Assembly (NCBI RefSeq): GCF_033597815.2
Contig: NZ_CP166245.1
Span: forward strand, 1,240,001 to 1,304,000
Length of the DNA stretch: 64,000 nucleotides
Reading direction: 5' to 3'
Origin: Staphylococcus sp. KG4-3
GTDB lineage: Bacteria > Bacillota > Bacilli > Staphylococcales > Staphylococcaceae
Shown: positions 11,512 through 20,005 of the stretch, in pieces
Layout of the letters: each line of letters begins with the position of its first letter
Position numbering within the stretch: position 1 is the first letter of the stretch
Translations under genes and position numbers: made by a program
The notes under the pieces: generated by a model
Told to the model about the DNA's origin: nothing
Seen by the model: only the letters and a program-made list of their open reading frames with translations
Databases searched by the model: none

Positions 11512-11540
11512 TTGTATAGAAAATAAACATATGATATAAT
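11512..11540 (+). promoter_or_regulatory. Promoter of the rimP-nusA-infB operon
   Basis: TTGTAT (11512-11517), a 17-base spacer and a perfect TATAAT (11535-11540) form a good housekeeping sigma promoter. Transcription would begin near 11547 and give a short leader with the hairpin at 11572-11596. Confidence 0.7.
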
Positions 11541-11571
11541 AACAGTGCTTAAAAAATTAGACTCAGGCAGG

Positions 11572-11601
11572 AAGAGTGGGCATATTACCCGCTCTTTTCT
11601 A
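11572..11601 (+). terminator. Attenuator-like hairpin in the rimP-nusA leader
   Basis: AAGAGTGGG pairs with CCCGCTCTT (one G-U wobble) around a 7-base loop, followed by TTCT. It lies between the promoter and the rimP start, so it would stop transcription before the operon. In B. subtilis a NusA-dependent leader terminator is known to autoregulate the equivalent operon; the same role here is inferred from position and structure. Confidence 0.6.
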
Positions 11602-11623
11602 TTTGCCAAAAAAGGAGGTCAGC

Positions 11624-12091
11624 ATGAGTAAAATAACTGAACAAGTTGAAGCAATTATTCAACCTGTCCTTAACGACTTAAATTTTGAATTAGTAGAAGT
11701 TGAGTTTACAAAAGAAGGAAAAGACCATTTTTTAAGAGTATCTATTGATAAAGAAGGCGGCGTAGACTTAAATGATTGTGCGTTAGCTTCTGAAAAAATC
11801 AGCGAAGTTATGGATGCGGAAGATCCTATTCAAGAAATGTATTACTTAGATGTTGCGTCACCTGGTGCAGAAAGACCAATTAAAAAAGAAAAAGATTTCC
11901 ATAATGCTGTATCAAAACCTATTTTCGTATCTTTATACGCACCAATTGAAGGTTCTAAAGAATGGTTAGGTATTTTAAAATCTGTTGATGACGAAACGAT
12001 AACTATGGAAGTTAAGGATAAGTCGAAAACAAAACAAGTTGAAATATTAAGAAGTAAGATCGCTAAAGCACGTCATGCTGTAATGATATAA
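11624..12091 (+). CDS. rimP: Ribosome maturation factor RimP
   Basis: RimP assists maturation of the 30S subunit. Starting at ATG 11624, just after AAAGGAGGT, gives 155 residues with the family N-terminus MSKITEQVE. The longer in-frame extension runs through the leader hairpin and is rejected. Recognisable segments are the conserved SIDKEGGVDLNDC and YLDVASPGAERPIK, then a C-terminal Sm-like domain. It is the first gene of the nusA operon. Confidence 0.96.
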   Translation: MSKITEQVEAIIQPVLNDLNFELVEVEFTKEGKDHFLRVSIDKEGGVDLNDCALASEKISEVMDAEDPIQEMYYLDVASPGAERPIKKEKDFHNAVSKPIFVSLYAPIEGSKEWLGILKSVDDETITMEVKDKSKTKQVEILRSKIAKARHAVMI

Positions 12092-12114
12092 CATGATAAG
12101 GAGGATGATAAGTC

Positions 12115-13287
12115 GTGTCAAGTAATGAATTATTATTAGCAACTGAGTACTTAGAAAAAGAAAAAAAGATTCCTAGAGAAGTGTTAGTTGATGCTATAGA
12201 AGCAGCTTTAATCACTGCTTATAAAAAGAACTATGATAGCGCAAGAAGCGTACGTGTTGAATTAAATATGGATAATGGTACATTTCATGTTATCGCACGT
12301 AAAGAAGTTGTAGAAGAATCAATGGATGATAGAGAAGAAATTGATTTAAGTACTGCACTTGTTAAAAACCCTGCATATGAAATTGGTGATATTTATGAAG
12401 AAGATGTTACACCAAATGACTTCGGACGCGTGGGTGCTCAAGCAGCCAAACAAGCTGTGATGCAACGCTTACGTGATGCAGAGCGTGAAATTTTATATGA
12501 TGAATTTATCGATAAAGAAGATGACATTGTAACAGGCTTAATTGATAGAGTAGATCATCGCTATGTTTATGTAAACTTGGGACGTACTGAAGCAGTTTTA
12601 TCTGAAGCGGAAAGAAGTCCAAATGAAAGCTATATTCCGAATGAAAGAATTAGAGTATACGTAAACAAAGTTGAACAAACTACAAAAGGTCCACAAATTT
12701 ATGTATCAAGAAGTCACCCAGGCTTATTAAAACGTTTATTTGAGCAAGAAGTGCCTGAAATATTTGACGGTACAGTAATTGTTAAATCTGTAGCACGTGA
12801 AGCTGGAGATCGTTCTAAGATCAGTGTACACTCTGATAATCCTGATATTGATGCAGTCGGAGCATGTGTAGGTGCCAAAGGCGCTCGTGTTGAGGCTGTA
12901 GTAGAAGAACTTGGTGGAGAAAAAATTGATATCGTTCAATGGAACGAAGATCCAAAGGTATTTGTTAAAAATGCTTTAAGTCCATCACAAGTTTTACAAG
13001 TTATTGTTGATGAAGCAAATCAATCTACAATTGTTGTCGTACCGGATTATCAATTATCATTAGCAATTGGTAAACGTGGTCAAAATGCCCGTTTAGCTGC
13101 AAAATTAACAGGTTGGAAGATTGATATTAAATCTGAAACTGATGCCAGAGAAGCAGGCGTTTATCCAACGGAGGAAGGTATCATTGAAGAAATTGATACT
13201 CCTTCAGAAACAGTTGACACAGAAGTAGCACATTCTGAGGATACTACAAGCGAAATCATTGAAGAAGATGTAGATACTGAAAAATAA
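12115..13287 (+). CDS. nusA: Transcription termination/antitermination protein NusA
   Basis: RNA polymerase-associated factor controlling pausing, intrinsic termination and antitermination. The GTG start at 12115 lies after AAGGAGGATGA. It is 390 residues: N-terminal polymerase-binding domain, S1 domain (about 135-200, VDHRYVYVNLGR), and two KH domains with VGAKGARVEAVVEELGGEK and LAIGKRGQNARLAAK. It ends in an acidic tail. Domains of E. coli-type C-terminal acidic repeats are absent, as is usual for Firmicutes. Likely represses its own operon through the leader hairpin. Confidence 0.97.
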   Translation: MSSNELLLATEYLEKEKKIPREVLVDAIEAALITAYKKNYDSARSVRVELNMDNGTFHVIARKEVVEESMDDREEIDLSTALVKNPAYEIGDIYEEDVTPNDFGRVGAQAAKQAVMQRLRDAEREILYDEFIDKEDDIVTGLIDRVDHRYVYVNLGRTEAVLSEAERSPNESYIPNERIRVYVNKVEQTTKGPQIYVSRSHPGLLKRLFEQEVPEIFDGTVIVKSVAREAGDRSKISVHSDNPDIDAVGACVGAKGARVEAVVEELGGEKIDIVQWNEDPKVFVKNALSPSQVLQVIVDEANQSTIVVVPDYQLSLAIGKRGQNARLAAKLTGWKIDIKSETDAREAGVYPTEEGIIEEIDTPSETVDTEVAHSEDTTSEIIEEDVDTEK

Positions 13288-13304
13288 ATTGGAGTGATTA
13301 CTTT

Positions 13305-13589
13305 ATGAAAAAGAAAAAAATTCCAATGCGTAAATGTATATTATCAAATGAAATGCATCCGAAAAACGATATGATAAGAGTTGTGATAAATAAAGCAGGC
13401 GAAATTTTTGCCGATGCAACTGGAAAACAACAAGGTCGTGGTGCATATGTATCAAAAGATGTTAAATTAGTAGAAGAGGCACAGCAAAAAGGTATATTAG
13501 AAAAATATTATAAAGCTGATGCTGAAACACTAGAACCTGTTTATAAAGAAATTATACGTCTTATTTATCGTGAAGAGATTCCTAAATGA
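13305..13589 (+). CDS. rnpM: RNase P modulator RnpM (YlxR family)
   Basis: Small basic RNA-binding protein of the YlxR family, 94 residues, with the conserved MRKCILSNEMHPKNDMIRVV start region and GRGAYVS motif. YlxR has been renamed RnpM after reports that it binds RNase P RNA and modulates its activity; that is family knowledge and not visible here. Its ATG is 17 bases after nusA and its stop overlaps the next start (ATGA), which indicates translational coupling inside the operon. Confidence 0.9.
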   Translation: MKKKKIPMRKCILSNEMHPKNDMIRVVINKAGEIFADATGKQQGRGAYVSKDVKLVEEAQQKGILEKYYKADAETLEPVYKEIIRLIYREEIPK

Positions 13590-13903
13590 CCAAGGAGAAC
13601 ATCGTAAATTTTTTAGGTTTAGCAATGCGTGCTGGAAAAGTTAAAACAGGTGAATCTGTCATTTTAAATGATTTAAAAAAGAACAAGTTAAAGCTCGTAA
13701 TCATTGCAACAGATGCTTCTGATAACACAACTAAAGTGATACAGAACAAATGTGAAAGTTACCATATATCATTACGCATATTTGGAACGAGAGCTGAATT
13801 AGGACAAGCTTTAGGGAAAGCAGAACGTGTAAACATTGGAATCACTGATCAAGGCTTTGCTAAAAAGTTATTGTCAATGATTGATGAATATCGTAAGGAG
13901 TGA
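13586..13903 (+). CDS. ylxQ: L7Ae-family ribosomal protein (YlxQ)
   Basis: 105 residues with the L7Ae/L30e fold signature: [16 protein letters not shown] at the start, [13 protein letters not shown] in the middle, and a C-terminal [14 protein letters not shown]. Family members bind kink-turn RNA and may associate with ribosomes or RNase P. It overlaps rnpM by four bases and precedes infB by four bases, so expression is tightly coupled. The exact role in staphylococci is not known. Confidence 0.9.
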   Translation: MTKENIVNFLGLAMRAGKVKTGESVILNDLKKNKLKLVIIATDASDNTTKVIQNKCESYHISLRIFGTRAELGQALGKAERVNIGITDQGFAKKLLSMIDEYRKE

Positions 13904-13907
13904 CTAT

Positions 13908-16016
13908 ATGAGTAAAAAAAGAATTTACGAATACGCAAAAGATTTAAAATTAAAAAGTAAAGATATTATAGATGAGTTAGCTAAAATGGACGTTGAGGTA
14001 ACAAGCCACATGCAAACGTTAGAAGACGACCAAATTAAGGCTTTAGATAAAATCTATAAACCAGAACAAGCTCAGCAACCTGCTAAATCAGAGCAGAAAA
14101 GCGCTCAAAATAAACAAGCAACGACGAATAATAAAAATAACCAAGGCAACAAAGGTAATCAAAATAATAAATCTAACAACAAGAAAAATAACAAAAATAA
14201 TAAGAACACTAATAAAAACAATAAAAATAATAAACAACCTAAACAAGAAGAGCCAAAGGAAATACCTTCTAAAATTACGTATCATGATGGTATCACTGTA
14301 GGTGAACTTGCTGAGAAATTAAATATAGATTCTTCAGGTATTATTAAAAAATTATTCTTACTAGGTATAATGGCAAACATTAATCAATCTTTAGATGATG
14401 AAACATTAGAATTAATCGTAGATGATTATGGTGTAGAACTTGAAAAAGAAGTTATCATTGATGAAGAAGATTTATCAATTTATTTTGAAGATGAAGCTGA
14501 CGAGGAAAATGGAATTGAACGTCCAGCTGTTGTTACAATCATGGGACATGTTGACCATGGTAAAACAACATTATTAGACTCAATTCGTCATACTAAAGTA
14601 ACTGCTGGAGAAGCAGGTGGTATTACACAGCATATCGGTGCATATCAAATTGAAAATGATGGTAAAAAAATCACTTTCCTTGATACACCAGGTCACGCTG
14701 CATTTACAACAATGCGTGCTCGTGGTGCCCAAGTCACTGATATTACAATTTTAGTAGTAGCAGCAGATGATGGGGTAATGCCACAAACAATTGAAGCGAT
14801 TAACCATGCTAAAGAAGCAGAGGTGCCTACAATTGTTGCTGTAAACAAAGTTGACAAACCAACAGCTAATCCTGACCGTGTAATGCAAGAATTAACAGAA
14901 TACGGTTTAATTCCTGAAGCATGGGGTGGAGATACAATTTTCGTACCACTTTCAGCTTTAAGTGGAGATGGCATTGAAGATTTACTAGAGATGATTGTCC
15001 TAACCTCTGAAGTTCAAGAATTAAAAGCAAATCCAAGCAAACATGCTGTGGGTACTGTGATTGAAGCTGAATTGGATAAATCACGTGGACCATCTGCGTC
15101 ATTATTAGTTCAAAACGGAACGCTTAATGTTGGAGATTCGCTAGTAGTAGGAAACACTTATGGTAGAATCCGTGCTATGGTAAATGATTTAGGTCAACGT
15201 ATTAAGTCAGCTGGCCCTTCTACACCTGTAGAAATTACTGGTATCAACGATGTACCACAAGCTGGTGATAGATTTGTTGTCTTCAAAGATGAAAAACAAG
15301 CAAGACGTATCGGTGAAGCACGTCATGAAGCAAATGTATTGCAACAGCGTCAAGAAAGTAAGAGTGTTTCATTAGATAATCTGTTCGAACAAATGAAACA
15401 GGGTGAAATGAAAGATCTTAACGTAATTATCAAAGGTGATGTACAAGGTTCAGTAGAAGCACTTGCAGCATCCTTAATGAAGATAGATGTTGAGGGCGTT
15501 AATGTAAGAATTATTCATACTGCAGTAGGTGCGATTAATGAATCAGATGTTACACTTGCTAATGCTTCAAATGGTATCATTATCGGCTTTAATGTACGTC
15601 CTGATACTGGTGCGAAACGAGCTGCAGATAATGAGGGCGTAGACATGCGCTTACACCGTGTTATTTACAACGTTATCGAAGAAATTGAATCTGCAATGAA
15701 AGGTATGCTAGATCCAGAATTTGAAGAACAAGTTATTGGTCAAGCAGAAGTTCGCCAGACTTTCAAAGTTTCTAAAGTAGGTACGATTGCTGGTAGTTAT
15801 GTGATAGATGGTAAAATCACGCGTAATGCTGGTGTTCGTGTAATCAGAGATGGTGTAGTACAATTCGAAGGTGAATTAGACACATTAAAACGTTTTAAAG
15901 ACGATGTTAAAGAAGTAGCTCAAGGCTATGAATGTGGTATAACAGTTGAAAAATTCAATGACCTAAAAGAAGGCGACATTATTGAAGCGTTCGAAATGGT
16001 TGAAATTAAAAGATAA
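13908..16016 (+). CDS. infB: Translation initiation factor IF-2
   Basis: GTPase that brings initiator tRNA to the 30S subunit. The ATG at 13908 follows TAAGGAGTG and gives 702 residues with the family start [13 protein letters not shown]; an upstream in-frame ATG overlaps ylxQ and is rejected. Residues about 60-120 are a low-complexity Asn/Lys/Gln linker. The G domain shows GHVDHGKTT (213-221), DTPGH (from 259) and NKVD (from 313), followed by the beta-barrel and C-terminal tRNA-binding domains. A strong terminator ends the operon here, instead of the usual run into rbfA. Confidence 0.97.
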   Translation: MSKKRIYEYAKDLKLKSKDIIDELAKMDVEVTSHMQTLEDDQIKALDKIYKPEQAQQPAKSEQKSAQNKQATTNNKNNQGNKGNQNNKSNNKKNNKNNKNTNKNNKNNKQPKQEEPKEIPSKITYHDGITVGELAEKLNIDSSGIIKKLFLLGIMANINQSLDDETLELIVDDYGVELEKEVIIDEEDLSIYFEDEADEENGIERPAVVTIMGHVDHGKTTLLDSIRHTKVTAGEAGGITQHIGAYQIENDGKKITFLDTPGHAAFTTMRARGAQVTDITILVVAADDGVMPQTIEAINHAKEAEVPTIVAVNKVDKPTANPDRVMQELTEYGLIPEAWGGDTIFVPLSALSGDGIEDLLEMIVLTSEVQELKANPSKHAVGTVIEAELDKSRGPSASLLVQNGTLNVGDSLVVGNTYGRIRAMVNDLGQRIKSAGPSTPVEITGINDVPQAGDRFVVFKDEKQARRIGEARHEANVLQQRQESKSVSLDNLFEQMKQGEMKDLNVIIKGDVQGSVEALAASLMKIDVEGVNVRIIHTAVGAINESDVTLANASNGIIIGFNVRPDTGAKRAADNEGVDMRLHRVIYNVIEEIESAMKGMLDPEFEEQVIGQAEVRQTFKVSKVGTIAGSYVIDGKITRNAGVRVIRDGVVQFEGELDTLKRFKDDVKEVAQGYECGITVEKFNDLKEGDIIEAFEMVEIKR

Positions 16017-16065
16017 CTTTTAATCTTTAATGATATTTTCCTTTTTGGAAAAGTTTATATATTAG

Positions 16066-16107
16066 AAACAAAGCAAACTTTTATTATGTTGTTTGCTTTG
16101 TTTTTTT
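16066..16107 (+). terminator. Intrinsic terminator after infB
   Basis: A perfect 13-bp stem (AAACAAAGCAAAC with GTTTGCTTTGTTT) and a run of T close the rimP-infB transcript. rbfA, 3.3 kb downstream, has its own promoter. Confidence 0.9.
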
Positions 16108-16414
16108 GTCTTAATTTCTTTAATTAATTCTTAGCGGTATTCTGTAAACAATTAATAAAAAACGATATTATTTTTAACAATTAAATAAAAACATATTGCT
16201 CAAAATAAACAATCTAAAACTTTTCTTTTTTGAACAATAATAAAACATAAAAATTGAATCTTGCAAATGTAGACATATTAATTTATATAAATTATATACC
16301 TATTCATAGTTGTAAATTAGATTAAAAAAATATTGTAAATTTACACTTATCGAGGTACGCTGACAATAGTTGTCTATCCTTTTAATTATAGTTAAGTTAA
16401 ATAGGAGGTTATAA
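16108..16414. other. AT-rich spacer before the inserted gene pair
   Basis: About 300 bases of very AT-rich DNA without an ORF. It contains a short palindrome GACAATAGTTGTC (16362-16374) and TATAGT (16387-16392) just upstream of the 16415 ribosome binding site. These could be promoter or operator parts, but no consensus -35 is correctly spaced. Confidence 0.3.
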
Positions 16415-16615
16415 ATGATGAGTGAATATTTAAAAGATATAAATGAATTTTGGGAACAATATTTTAGTCAGTATAACTCTATTTATGACGAATCAACATT
16501 AAAGGCAATTATTAAAAATAATGATACAACAGCATTTTTACATCCTATGGATTATGCTTATTTTCAAGAACACTTTGGAAATAATTTTACTGACATTCCA
16601 AGGTTTAAAAAATGA
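16415..16615 (+). CDS. Small protein, 66 residues, coupled to the next gene
   Basis: Not recognised. It starts at ATG 16415 (or 16418) after a strong AGGAGG at 16403-16408, so it is probably translated. It is rich in aromatic and acidic residues (NEFWEQYFSQYNSIYDES) and has no signal peptide or membrane segment. The last codons AAA AAA TGA form an A6 run that overlaps the next ATG (ATGA). The pair is therefore either translationally coupled, or joined by a -1 slip on the A run into one product of about 330 residues. The first 30 residues could be the N-terminal part of the downstream family, but this is inference. Confidence 0.6.
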   Translation: MMSEYLKDINEFWEQYFSQYNSIYDESTLKAIIKNNDTTAFLHPMDYAYFQEHFGNNFTDIPRFKK

Positions 16616-17412
16616 TAGACTTTGCGAACGGCAAAGTTACTTTAAATAAAAATAGACAAAGAGTCACATTCGAAAATGCAGATTTAAATCCAGCTATTGC
16701 AAGACCTTATTTTGGCAATCCAGAAATTGCAGATATAGTAATATTAAAGAAGCAACCAGAAAATGATTTTAAAACATACCAACTAAATCTAGCTGATGAT
16801 GAGGCAATTGAATACAGAAAAAGAATTTTATTAGACATTCAAGGTAAATTATTATTTAATGGACAAAAATTATTTTTACCTTATATAGATAGACATAGAT
16901 GGTTTGTGAAATATTTATATAGTAATGCGTCGACATTAAAACAATTTAATATCGATCCTAACAGGGTTATGGTACTCAATTTCTTTCCATATCAGACTGG
17001 ACATTCTGCAGGTATACCTAAAGATTTTTTAACATTTAATCACAAACTTCCGTCTCAAGTAAAAAACTATGAGTTGTTAATAAAAATGTTGAAAGATGAC
17101 AAACCACGTATCTATATCGTTAGTGAAGAAGAATTATATATTTCTATATTTAAGAATTTCGCAGATAGTGAATTATGTCAGTATTTAATTGATCATTTAT
17201 TCGTACTATCATCGAAGCAAAATCGTCATCTTACAGTATGTAATGTGTTAAGTTATAGGGAACAACGTATTCGTATTAAGAAAAAGCAAGAACTTAGTAA
17301 AATCGAATATTATAAATGGAATCAAGAACAAAAAGTAGCACGTGAAAACGGAAATTCTGATTTTCACGAAAAAATAAAAATTTTACAACATACATTGGAA
17401 AGACAACATTAA
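16612..17412 (+). CDS. Divergent uracil-DNA-glycosylase-fold-like protein
   Basis: 266 residues, soluble. The layout resembles Gram-positive proteins of the uracil-DNA glycosylase-like superfamily: ARPYFGNPEIADIVILKKQPE (about 29-49, where active members have a segment ending in NPG), VMVLNFFPYQTGHS near 122, LPSQVKNYELLIKML near 145-159, RIYIVSEEELY, and SSKQNRHLTVCNV near 202-214, at the position of the family's C-terminal Asn/Pro-rich strand. The NPG-type catalytic loop reads QPE, so glycosylase activity is doubtful. The start overlaps the preceding ORF by four bases and has only a weak AAGGT site. The assignment rests on motif resemblance; it could be a structural homologue with another function. 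Confidence 0.55.
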   Translation: MIDFANGKVTLNKNRQRVTFENADLNPAIARPYFGNPEIADIVILKKQPENDFKTYQLNLADDEAIEYRKRILLDIQGKLLFNGQKLFLPYIDRHRWFVKYLYSNASTLKQFNIDPNRVMVLNFFPYQTGHSAGIPKDFLTFNHKLPSQVKNYELLIKMLKDDKPRIYIVSEEELYISIFKNFADSELCQYLIDHLFVLSSKQNRHLTVCNVLSYREQRIRIKKKQELSKIEYYKWNQEQKVARENGNSDFHEKIKILQHTLERQH

Positions 17413-17579
17413 TAAACTTATAAATTGTATTATGAAAAGTAGTAATATAATTTATAAATATATGTATGAGTGGAAAAAATGATAATAGCTGAGTACATGC
17501 GTAGGTTCTAGTTATCTGGTAAAGTGAATAAATATGTGGGAACAAGAGATTAAGATTTAAATATCTCGTATACAGAACA

Positions 17580-17621
17580 AACGTCAATTTCTATTGAGAT
17601 TATAGAAATTGACGTTTTCTT
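17580..17621. terminator. Strong hairpin terminator downstream of the inserted pair
   Basis: A perfect 14-bp stem (AACGTCAATTTCTA with TAGAAATTGACGTT, 17580-17593 and 17603-17616), a 9-base loop and a TTTTC tail. It lies between two convergent genes. Confidence 0.75.
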
Positions 17622-17847
17622 AGTTTTTATGTCATTTTGTAGTTTATTGAGCTATGAAAAACTTTGTTGTAGATGAAATTTACGTAAGTTGACTGATGAA
17701 CGGATAATTTGAAAAATCATCGCATTTTTGTAACTTAAAATTCTTTTTAATATAAAGTTGTCATTCTGTTAAGCGTATTTTTAAAGATTAATTGTTTATA
17801 ATTGATAAAAAAATTCATCGTTAATTTATCATTTTTAAATATTGGAC

Positions 17848-17901
17848 ACATATTAATTAAATTAACACTAGCCATAAATTAAAGCTATTTAATTAATATG
17901 T
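17848..17901. repeat. 15-bp perfect inverted repeat beside the WYL gene
   Basis: ACATATTAATTAAAT (17848-17862) is perfectly inverted at 17887-17901 with a 24-base spacer, ending 15 bases from the stop codon of the minus-strand regulator. It is probably the terminator of that gene on the minus strand, although no long T run follows. The rest of the 17413-17916 gap is AT-rich without a credible ORF. Confidence 0.5.
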
Positions 17902-17916
17902 TTCTTGTTATCTAAT

Positions 17917-18789
17917 TTAAATGTTGTAAGAGTTGAACAATGATTTTATAATTGCTTTGAAATCATCGACATAATGTTGAGGTTTTAGTAATGTGATTTG
18001 AGTTGGATGTTCATAAGCAATGTGCATGCATTCTTCTTTTGAAATAATGATATCTGCAATTCGTCCATTATCTACAGATTTCGTATTTACAATGATAAAC
18101 TGACGTTTGATTTTTGGCCAAATATGATCTTGAATAAGCATAGTCACACTACTAATATCTTCAAATACAGATTGATCATAAACATCGTTAAGTTGTTCGA
18201 CTTCTTTTACAGCAGATAAATCGAGAGTATAAACTATTCCATTAGCTAAATAAGTGAACCAATATTTATCGGCAAAATAACGTGTATAAATAGGGATAAT
18301 GTCTGTTACACGTATGTTTTGTAATTGAACAGAAATTTTATGATTGTTTTCAATCGCTAATTGTATTCTAAAAATTAAAGTTGATTCACTAAATTCACGA
18401 TGTATATTAAATTGACTTAATATTTTATTAGACAAAATTTTTTCTGCTAAGTTTGAATTGGCATTTAAGCCTCTTATAAGATTATATGTATCTTCATGAA
18501 TTATAGGTGTGAAGTTTTTCATACGAAAAATCAAATTAAGTAACCTATTATTCTTAAATTTATATCTATCAATTTTTAAACGATGCTTGTCTATGGTATT
18601 ATCGTATACAATTTGACCTTTTAGACCATGCCATTCTTGATCTTCATATAAAAAATTATTTATGTCACTTATGTCTCGTTGAATAGATCTTACATTTACA
18701 TGTAGTTGCTGTGCGAGTTCTTCTTTGTTTAATGCCTTTCCGTTTAAAAATCGTGTATAAATGTACAAAAGGCGTTCTGGTTTCTCCAA
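17917..18789 (-). CDS. HTH/WYL-domain transcriptional regulator
   Basis: 290 residues. The N-terminus is a classic winged HTH of the HTH_11 type: KPERLLYIYTRFLNGKALNK then ELAQQLHVNVRSIQRDISDI. The C-terminal half has a WYL-like region, IIPIYTRYFADKYWFTYL near 165-182, followed by VYTLDLSAVKEVEQL. Such regulators bind DNA and often sense nucleic acids or nucleotides; many sit beside defence or DNA-repair genes. The minus-strand start ATG follows AGGAGCG. It faces the glycosylase-like gene and is divergent from rbfA across 614 bases. The target is unknown; the neighbouring pair is the obvious candidate. Confidence 0.75.
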   Translation of the reverse strand: MEKPERLLYIYTRFLNGKALNKEELAQQLHVNVRSIQRDISDINNFLYEDQEWHGLKGQIVYDNTIDKHRLKIDRYKFKNNRLLNLIFRMKNFTPIIHEDTYNLIRGLNANSNLAEKILSNKILSQFNIHREFSESTLIFRIQLAIENNHKISVQLQNIRVTDIIPIYTRYFADKYWFTYLANGIVYTLDLSAVKEVEQLNDVYDQSVFEDISSVTMLIQDHIWPKIKRQFIIVNTKSVDNGRIADIIISKEECMHIAYEHPTQITLLKPQHYVDDFKAIIKSLFNSYNI

Positions 18790-18950
18790 TAATATACGCT
18801 CCTATAATTTTGAAAATAAGGTCGAATTATTAAAATATTTTGACCTGTAAAGTGGTACTTAAGCATAAGTGAGATGCATGTAATCTGTTATTTAAAGCTA
18901 GTGGTGCTTGCATATTTATGTGTGCGTTCGTTAATTTAAGCCATGCATAT

Positions 18951-19004
18951 GAGGGAAGGCGATAATATATATTTAAAAATATATAGTTACTGTCTCGCTC
19001 CCTT
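18951..19004 (+). repeat. Degenerate hairpin repeat (copy E)
   Basis: GAGGGAAGGCGATA at 18951 is partly complementary to TGTCTCGCTCCCTT at 18991, with an inner ATATATATTT/AAATATATA pairing. The 3' end (TGTCTCGCTCCCT) matches the TGTCCCGCTCC end of the other copies. It lies in the 18790-19403 gap, which otherwise holds AT-rich DNA and the rbfA promoter. Confidence 0.45.
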
Positions 19005-19320
19005 GAAGTATACCATTATAAATTATAAAATGTGTAATATTTTATTTTTTAATCACATAAATAATGAGAAAATTTTCAATCACAAAGGTTTACTAAATTA
19101 AATTTAACACTAAGGCAAAAAAATTAACAGATAGGCAATTAAAAATGAAATTCATAACATTTTCATGAAAAATTATTACATAATTTAACAGTTTGGAAAT
19201 AAAATTATGCCTAACTGTCATAAGATGTTTAAATTTTATTGATAATATACAATTTACCTTTTCAAAAAGTGATATCTATTTACAATATATTATTTTGAAC
19301 AGTGAATAAGTGAAATTTGT

Positions 19321-19350
19321 TTGACGTTATGAAATAAACTGTCATATAAT
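19321..19350 (+). promoter_or_regulatory. Promoter of rbfA
   Basis: TTGACG (19321-19326), an 18-base spacer and TATAAT (19345-19350) lie 54 bases before rbfA. This gives rbfA transcription independent of the infB operon, consistent with the insertion upstream. Confidence 0.75.
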
Positions 19351-19403
19351 CTGTAAGTAAGGGAAAGATTAACGGACTTATAAACAATGAGAGGTGAAAT
19401 ATA

Positions 19404-19748
19404 ATGAATATGAGAGCAGAACGTGTAGGCGAACAAATGAAACAAGAAATCATGGATATCGCTAATAATAAAGTTAAAGATCCGAGAATTGGATTCTTAA
19501 CAATTACAGAAGTTCAATTAACTAATGACCTATCTATTGCAACGGTTTATTTAACTGTTTTAGGAAATGAAAAACAAAAAGCAGATACATTTAAAGGTTT
19601 GGAAAAAGCGAAAGGTTTTATTAAATCTGAGCTTGGTTCGAGAATGAGACTTAGAATTATTCCTGAGTTAAATTTCGAATATGATGAATCGATCGACTAC
19701 GGTAATAAAATAGAACGAATGATTCAAGATTTGCATAAGAAAGATTAG
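19404..19748 (+). CDS. rbfA: 30S ribosome-binding factor RbfA
   Basis: Small KH-type protein (114 residues) needed for late 16S rRNA 5'-end processing and cold adaptation. Family segments: [17 protein letters not shown] at the start, [20 protein letters not shown], and [22 protein letters not shown] at 19404 after GAGAGGTGAA. It would normally follow infB directly; here it is separated by about 3.3 kb containing three genes, and has its own promoter. Confidence 0.96.
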   Translation: MNMRAERVGEQMKQEIMDIANNKVKDPRIGFLTITEVQLTNDLSIATVYLTVLGNEKQKADTFKGLEKAKGFIKSELGSRMRLRIIPELNFEYDESIDYGNKIERMIQDLHKKD

Positions 19749-19872
19749 TCTTTCTTAATAATTAGCACATATATAGCATGCGGTGTTCGTGCTGTAAATT
19801 AGAACTTGCGCAATTGTCGAACTAATTCTAAATTATAATTAAATTAACTTGATTAGATGTTTTGACAAAATT

Positions 19873-19927
19873 GTGGGGGCGGGAATACGAAATCAAATTT
19901 AGTTTTGATTTCTGTCCCGCTCTTTTT
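19873..19927 (+). repeat. Hairpin repeat (copy B) between rbfA and truB
   Basis: GTGGGGGCGGG followed by GAAATCAAA, TTTGATTTC and CCCGCTC, then TTTTT. It is almost the same sequence as the terminal hairpin of copy A. The T run makes it a plausible rbfA terminator. Confidence 0.65.
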
Positions 19928-20005
19928 ACATAACTTTTTATCAATTATTACATGTTAATATGAGATTAGAGATTTAAAAAATCAGACTTTGAAGGTGAAA
20001 TAAGA

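Noticed and set aside
14140..14240. Repetitive AAYAAAAAT-like tract considered as a tandem repeat or CRISPR-like array
   Set aside because: It encodes the known low-complexity Asn/Lys linker of IF-2; no regular repeat-spacer unit. No CRISPR array was seen anywhere in the window.
14088..14285. 65-codon hydrophobic minus-strand ORF in infB
   Set aside because: It is the reverse of the Asn/Lys-rich linker of IF-2, which always yields Ile/Phe/Val-rich antisense frames.
17294..17587. 97-codon ORF on the minus strand overlapping the end of the glycosylase-like gene
   Set aside because: Its composition is Phe/Tyr/Ile-rich as expected of antisense AT-rich DNA, it overlaps a better gene, and its start has no ribosome binding site.
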